Shown: one piece after another, positions 60,876 to 64,000 of the stretch
Numbering within the stretch: position 1 is the first letter of the stretch
Layout: each line of letters begins with the position of its first letter
Source of the DNA: Cytobacillus luteolus
Lineage (GTDB): Bacteria > Bacillota > Bacilli > Bacillales > Bacillaceae_L
NCBI RefSeq assembly: GCF_017873715.1
Contig: NZ_JAGGKM010000003.1
Coordinates: forward strand, 186,001 to 250,000
DNA: 64,000 bases
Reading direction: 5' to 3'
Notes under the pieces: model-generated
The model's database searches: none
What the model saw: only the letters and a program-made list of their open reading frames with translations
Told to the model about the DNA's origin: nothing
Translations under genes and position numbers: made by a program

Positions 60876-61961
60876 ATGGTACAAATCAAAAATTACTATG
60901 CTGGATCTAATTCAAGTCAGGGATTTTATTCACTCTATGATGAAGCGCTAAAGGGCTTAGAGAAGCTTTATATTTTTAAAGGTGGGCCAGGTACTGGAAA
61001 GTCAACATTCATGAGAAAAGTTGGACTATTTCTAATGGAAAAAGGCTATAGTCTTGAGTATTTACATTGCTCCTCGGATAATCATTCCATTGATGGCCTT
61101 ATTGTTCCTTCGTCGAAACTTGGATTTGTTGATGGAACTGCTCCACATGTTGTTGAACCAAAGTATCCAGGAGTGGTTGAAAAGGTAATTGATTTAGGTC
61201 AATACCGTAATGATTATCAACTACTAAAAAATAAAAGAGAAATTATTGAGTTAACTGATGATATTTCAGAAAACTTCTCAGCAGCCTATAAAGTGTTTGC
61301 TGAAGCGAAGAAAATCCATTTAGATAGAGAAGAAATTTATTTATCAGCTATGGATTTTAAGAAGGCCGATCAAGTAACGAATGGATTAATTGAAAACATC
61401 TTTTGCGCTCCTTTCCAAGAAGAAAAGAATCCAACTGTAAGAAAAAGATTTTTTGGTGCGGCAACTCCAAAAGGCGCAGTTAATTTTATAGATAATATAA
61501 CAGAAGATCTGGAAAAAAGATTCATAATTAAAGGGAGACCCGGAAGCGGAAAATCCACTTTAATGAAGAAGATTGGTAAAAATGCAGAAGACAGAGGATT
61601 GTCCGTTGAATATTTCCAGTGTGCTTTTGACCCAAATAGTGTAGATATGGTTGTTATTCCAGGGCTAGGTGTTTCAGTTGTAGACGGAACAGCGCCACAC
61701 ATAGTTGACCCTTTTCGTAGTGGAGATGTAGTAGTTGATATGTTTAAACTCTGTATGGATACAGACATCGAGGTTCGCTGTAAGAAAGAAATTGGAGAGC
61801 TTAATACAAATTATAAAAGTAAGATGACATTAGGTACCAATTTCTTAAGTGAAGCAAAACGACTTCACGATAAGCTAGAGGATTATTATAAAGAAGCAAT
61901 GGATTTCACTGCGGTAGATAAAAAAAGAGAAGAAATTATAAAGGAAATATCCAAATTTTAG
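60876..61961 (+). CDS. Internally duplicated P-loop ATPase
   Basis: This roughly 361-residue cytoplasmic protein has two P-loop halves. The first has FKGGPGTGKSTFMRK, then a segment SIDGLIVPSSKLGFVDGTAPH; the second has IKGRPGSGKSTLMKK, then SVDMVVIPGLGVSVVDGTAPH. The VDGTAPH motif and LEY(L/F) preceding it are repeated, so the gene arose by internal duplication. Such proteins occur in Firmicutes as uncharacterised ATPases. The start is ATG 60876 (12 nt after AAGGAGG) or 60867 (3 nt after); the former is taken. Function unknown. Confidence 0.75.
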   Translation: MVQIKNYYAGSNSSQGFYSLYDEALKGLEKLYIFKGGPGTGKSTFMRKVGLFLMEKGYSLEYLHCSSDNHSIDGLIVPSSKLGFVDGTAPHVVEPKYPGVVEKVIDLGQYRNDYQLLKNKREIIELTDDISENFSAAYKVFAEAKKIHLDREEIYLSAMDFKKADQVTNGLIENIFCAPFQEEKNPTVRKRFFGAATPKGAVNFIDNITEDLEKRFIIKGRPGSGKSTLMKKIGKNAEDRGLSVEYFQCAFDPNSVDMVVIPGLGVSVVDGTAPHIVDPFRSGDVVVDMFKLCMDTDIEVRCKKEIGELNTNYKSKMTLGTNFLSEAKRLHDKLEDYYKEAMDFTAVDKKREEIIKEISKF

Positions 61962-61993
61962 ATAATAATAGGAGGCACTTTTACAGTACCTCC

Positions 61994-62449
61994 TTACTTA
62001 ATTTCTAACATTAAGATGATTTGAAGCTCTCTTTTATCTTCAAACTGTACAGGAACTCTAAATGCCTTGTCAAAGCCAAACATCTTTGATTGTCCTACAA
62101 TTACGGTTGGAGGAGTAATGTCCATGATAATATTTTTTTGGGAAACATGTGTAGAAAGATTGCCTGCAATCATGTTCCCTAGTTCCCCAGTGAAAGAATC
62201 AAGCATTTCACCCTCTATCGGCATCCCGAACATCATTTCACCGATTCCGCTAAATACACTTTGTTCGGCTTCAATTATTAATCGGCCTCTAATATCCCCA
62301 GTCATTCCAATAAGCACTCCAATAGATGACTGAACAACAGGTTCAGTAAACAAACTTGGACTTTCTATATGTAATGAGGCAGGTATAACTGATTTTACCG
62401 CTTCAATTGTGCTGTTGAGAACATTTGTTACATTTGCAGTTAACGTCAT
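61994..62449 (-). CDS. CheX-like chemotaxis phosphatase family protein
   Basis: This 151-residue protein of the CheX/CheC fold has the phosphatase active-site motif GELGNMIAGN (ExxN), matching CheX, which removes phosphate from CheY. The repeated-halves pattern IGVLIGMTGDIRGRLII then MDITPPTVIVG is family-like. The Met at 62449 is chosen because GGAGGGGA lies upstream. No chemotaxis gene is close, so its target (CheY or another response regulator) is inferred only. Confidence 0.8.
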   Translation of the reverse strand: MTLTANVTNVLNSTIEAVKSVIPASLHIESPSLFTEPVVQSSIGVLIGMTGDIRGRLIIEAEQSVFSGIGEMMFGMPIEGEMLDSFTGELGNMIAGNLSTHVSQKNIIMDITPPTVIVGQSKMFGFDKAFRVPVQFEDKRELQIILMLEIK

Positions 62450-62545
62450 GATGTATCCCCTCCATATTAGACAACATGTATTTTTTATATAATAACACAT
62501 TTCGACAAAAAACTACCTTAAAAAATCAAAATTTTATAAAAATAA

Positions 62546-62577
62546 CGATAAAAAACACCCAGCATTTACTGAGTGTT
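62546..62577 (-). terminator. Terminator of the acetyltransferase gene
   Basis: Read on the minus strand: ACACTCA and TGGGTGT pair around GTAAATGC, then T6. The left arm overlaps the last codons. Confidence 0.75.
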
Positions 62578-63114
62578 TGTAAAATAGGCCATATGTACCT
62601 CATCATCGTATTCCCCATTGAAGTAGACCTGCCTTTTTTGCGTGCCTTCATGTACAAAACCATATTTTTTATAAAGATTATACGCAATTTCATTTCTTGC
62701 AAAAACTGTTAGGCATATTTTCTCAACGTCATATTTAACAGCCCACTCTTTTGTATACTCCATAATTGCTTTACCGATCCCTTTGCCTTGGGCACTTGGC
62801 GTAAGCCATGTTCTAAAGAGGGCAACATGTTTTTTCATTTCTAATTCACCTCTAACAAGGCGAGCAATCCCCATCACTTCTCTATTTATTTCAACACAAA
62901 TATACATGTTATTATTTTCTTTCATCATTTTGATATATTCTAATTCTTCATCTACTGTTCTGGGCTTTTCTTTTTGAATAAGTCCCTCTTTTATGATATC
63001 CTTCACCTTTTCAGTTAACTGTGACGCATCCAGTGAAGTTACTGGTCTTATAACAGCATTCATACCGTCTTTAGTTACAAAATCAAAAGTACCTTCATTT
63101 TGTGCTGTTATCAC
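62566..63114 (-). CDS. GNAT family N-acetyltransferase
   Basis: This 182-residue acetyl-CoA-dependent acyltransferase has the acetyl-CoA-binding motif A in WLTPSAQGKGIGKAIMEY (Q-x-x-G-x-G) and the C-terminal motif B in NEIAYNLYKKYGFVHEGTQKR. The N-terminal lead carries AVIRPVTSLDASQLTE. The substrate is unknown. Translation starts at GTG 63114 with GGAGGTGA upstream. Confidence 0.88.
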   Translation of the reverse strand: MITAQNEGTFDFVTKDGMNAVIRPVTSLDASQLTEKVKDIIKEGLIQKEKPRTVDEELEYIKMMKENNNMYICVEINREVMGIARLVRGELEMKKHVALFRTWLTPSAQGKGIGKAIMEYTKEWAVKYDVEKICLTVFARNEIAYNLYKKYGFVHEGTQKRQVYFNGEYDDEVHMAYFTNTQ

Positions 63115-63222
63115 AAAAAATCACCTCCAGCTTAGTATGTACTCTTAAGATTACATTTAATTAGAATCGAACCGGTTAGGAATTAACATATTTTAGCTAA
63201 TGATTCATAGTGTTTAATCCCT

Positions 63223-63308
63223 TATAATGAAAATGCACAACAACAAAGCAACAAACTCCTTTAAAACGTTAGCTTTCCTAAGTCTAGATTTAGGAAGGCT
63301 TTTTTTTG
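63223..63308 (+). promoter_or_regulatory. bpsA leader: TATAAT and terminator-like hairpin
   Basis: TATAAT (63223-63228) begins a leader, and about 40 nt later a hairpin GCTTTCCTAA with TTAGGAAGGC is followed by T8 (63272-63307). No plus-strand gene lies before it, so it is either an attenuator for bpsA or the end of a very short RNA. The -35 region is weak. Confidence 0.5.
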
Positions 63309-63381
63309 CGCTAAAATGTAGTTACATAGAACAGGAATTGAATGGAAATCATAACAGTACTAAATTGTTTCGAGGTGAATT

Positions 63382-64000
63382 ATGCCGAAGATAATCTCTG
63401 TGGGGGAAAGTATTCCCCGTTTCGAATTGTCTCAAGATTTAACCGTAGAGTTTGCGAATGAACTTTTTAAAGATTCCTTTAAAGATATTAATAGGCTTCT
63501 TCAGGTTTTCGAAAACGGAAAAATTAAAAAACGTCACTTTGTTAATGACCTATCTTGGTTTGAAGTTGACCACAGTTTTCAGGAGAAGAATGATTTATAT
63601 ATTGACTGTGCTGTAACTTTAGGTGTAGAAGCCGTTGAGCAGTGTTTAATAAACGAAGACTTCCTAACTAAATCAATAGACTATACTGAAATAGATGCTC
63701 TCTTTTTTGTATCAAGCACGGGAATATCAACCCCAAGTATTGATGCGAGAATTATGAATAAACTCCCTTTTTCACAGCATTTAAAAAGAATTCCAATCTG
63801 GGGTTTAGGGTGTGCGGGGGGAGCTTCGGGGTTATCGAGGGCATATGAATATTGTAAAGCGTTCCCTGATGCCAAGGTACTTGTTCTTACAATTGAATTA
63901 TGTAGCTTAACCTTCCAAAGAAATGATTTAACAAAGAGTAACTTGATAGGAACTTCGCTTTTTGCAGATGGTGTTGCTTGTGCATGTATCGTCGGAGATA
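63382..64000 (+). CDS. bpsA: Type III polyketide synthase (BpsA/BcsA), N-terminal part
   Basis: These are the first 206 residues of a chalcone-synthase-like type III polyketide synthase; the gene runs out of the window. The catalytic cysteine lies in WGLGCAGGASGL, and FFVSSTGISTPSIDARIMN and LCSLTFQRNDLTKSNLIGTS match the B. subtilis enzyme as I remember it. BpsA makes alkylpyrones from long-chain acyl-CoA and malonyl-CoA, then methylated by BpsB; whether bpsB follows cannot be seen. ATG 63382 has CGAGGTGA upstream. Confidence 0.92.
   Translation, partial: MPKIISVGESIPRFELSQDLTVEFANELFKDSFKDINRLLQVFENGKIKKRHFVNDLSWFEVDHSFQEKNDLYIDCAVTLGVEAVEQCLINEDFLTKSIDYTEIDALFFVSSTGISTPSIDARIMNKLPFSQHLKRIPIWGLGCAGGASGLSRAYEYCKAFPDAKVLVLTIELCSLTFQRNDLTKSNLIGTSLFADGVACACIVGD

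Overview
The window is AT-rich chromosomal DNA from an endospore-forming member of the Bacillaceae. This rests on gene order as well as single genes. It follows the Bacillus subtilis block running from aroA(aroE)/ypiA/ypiB/ypiF-qcrABC through dapB-mgsA-bshB1-bshA-cca-birA, panBCD, dinG, ypmAB-aspB, dnaD-nth-ypoC, ponA-recU, the ypp genes, mrfAB (yprAB), cotD-ypsA-gpsB-rnpB-rlmL(ypsC), ypvA-ypwA, to the start of the type III polyketide synthase gene bpsA. Spore genes (sspM, csgA, cotD, yppG, ypjB) and SigK-type promoters confirm a spore former. Genus and species cannot be fixed from the sequence alone.

Layout. 1-10.3 kb: end of aroA, a repeat element, a gene for an amidohydrolase-like protein without metal ligands, ypiA/ypiB/ypiF, the menaquinol:cytochrome c reductase operon qcrABC, ypjA, ypjB, a membrane zinc protease, a YitT-family protein and a 52-bp tandem array. 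10.3-16 kb: one tightly packed unit for lysine/cell-wall precursors (dapB), methylglyoxal (mgsA), bacillithiol (bshB1, bshA), tRNA CCA addition and biotin ligase. 16-18.6 kb: pantothenate genes panBCD behind a pan-type leader hairpin. 18.7-31.5 kb: dinG, a ComEC-like protein lacking metal ligands, ypmA/ypmB/aspB, dnaD/nth/ypoC, then divergent recU-ponA and yppC. 31.5-34.3 kb: small spore-associated ypp genes and an orphan holin. 34.3-45.8 kb: a stretch I infer to be accessory relative to B. subtilis order, with palindromic repeats, an MFS transporter, csgA and neighbours, Hsp20, a Crp/Fnr regulator, an oligopeptide ABC transporter (oppABCDF) and a candidate standalone small RNA. 46-57.5 kb: DNA-repair pair mrfAB, cotD, ypsA, gpsB, RNase P RNA, rlmL, the second DinG-like helicase ypvA and carboxypeptidase ypwA. 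57.5-64 kb: a ba3-type cytochrome oxidase operon on the minus strand with an Fnr-like site upstream, small cysteine proteins, a duplicated P-loop ATPase, a CheX-like protein, an acetyltransferase and the start of bpsA.

Functional links. qcrABC and the ba3 oxidase are parts of one respiratory chain; DinG, YpvA, MrfAB, Nth and RecU are repair and recombination functions; PonA, GpsB, DapB and RecU tie into cell-wall growth and division.

No complete novel system (no CRISPR, phage, toxin-antitoxin or defence island) was seen. The most interesting signals are non-coding: a 52-bp array whose stem arms covary, a family of roughly 140-bp palindromic elements with a deletion derivative, a promoter-RNA-terminator unit at about 45.2 kb, and palindromic operators upstream of mrfAB and oppA. 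Several small genes (ypmA, sspM, the oxidase 2A subunit, a zinc-ribbon protein) were read directly from the DNA.
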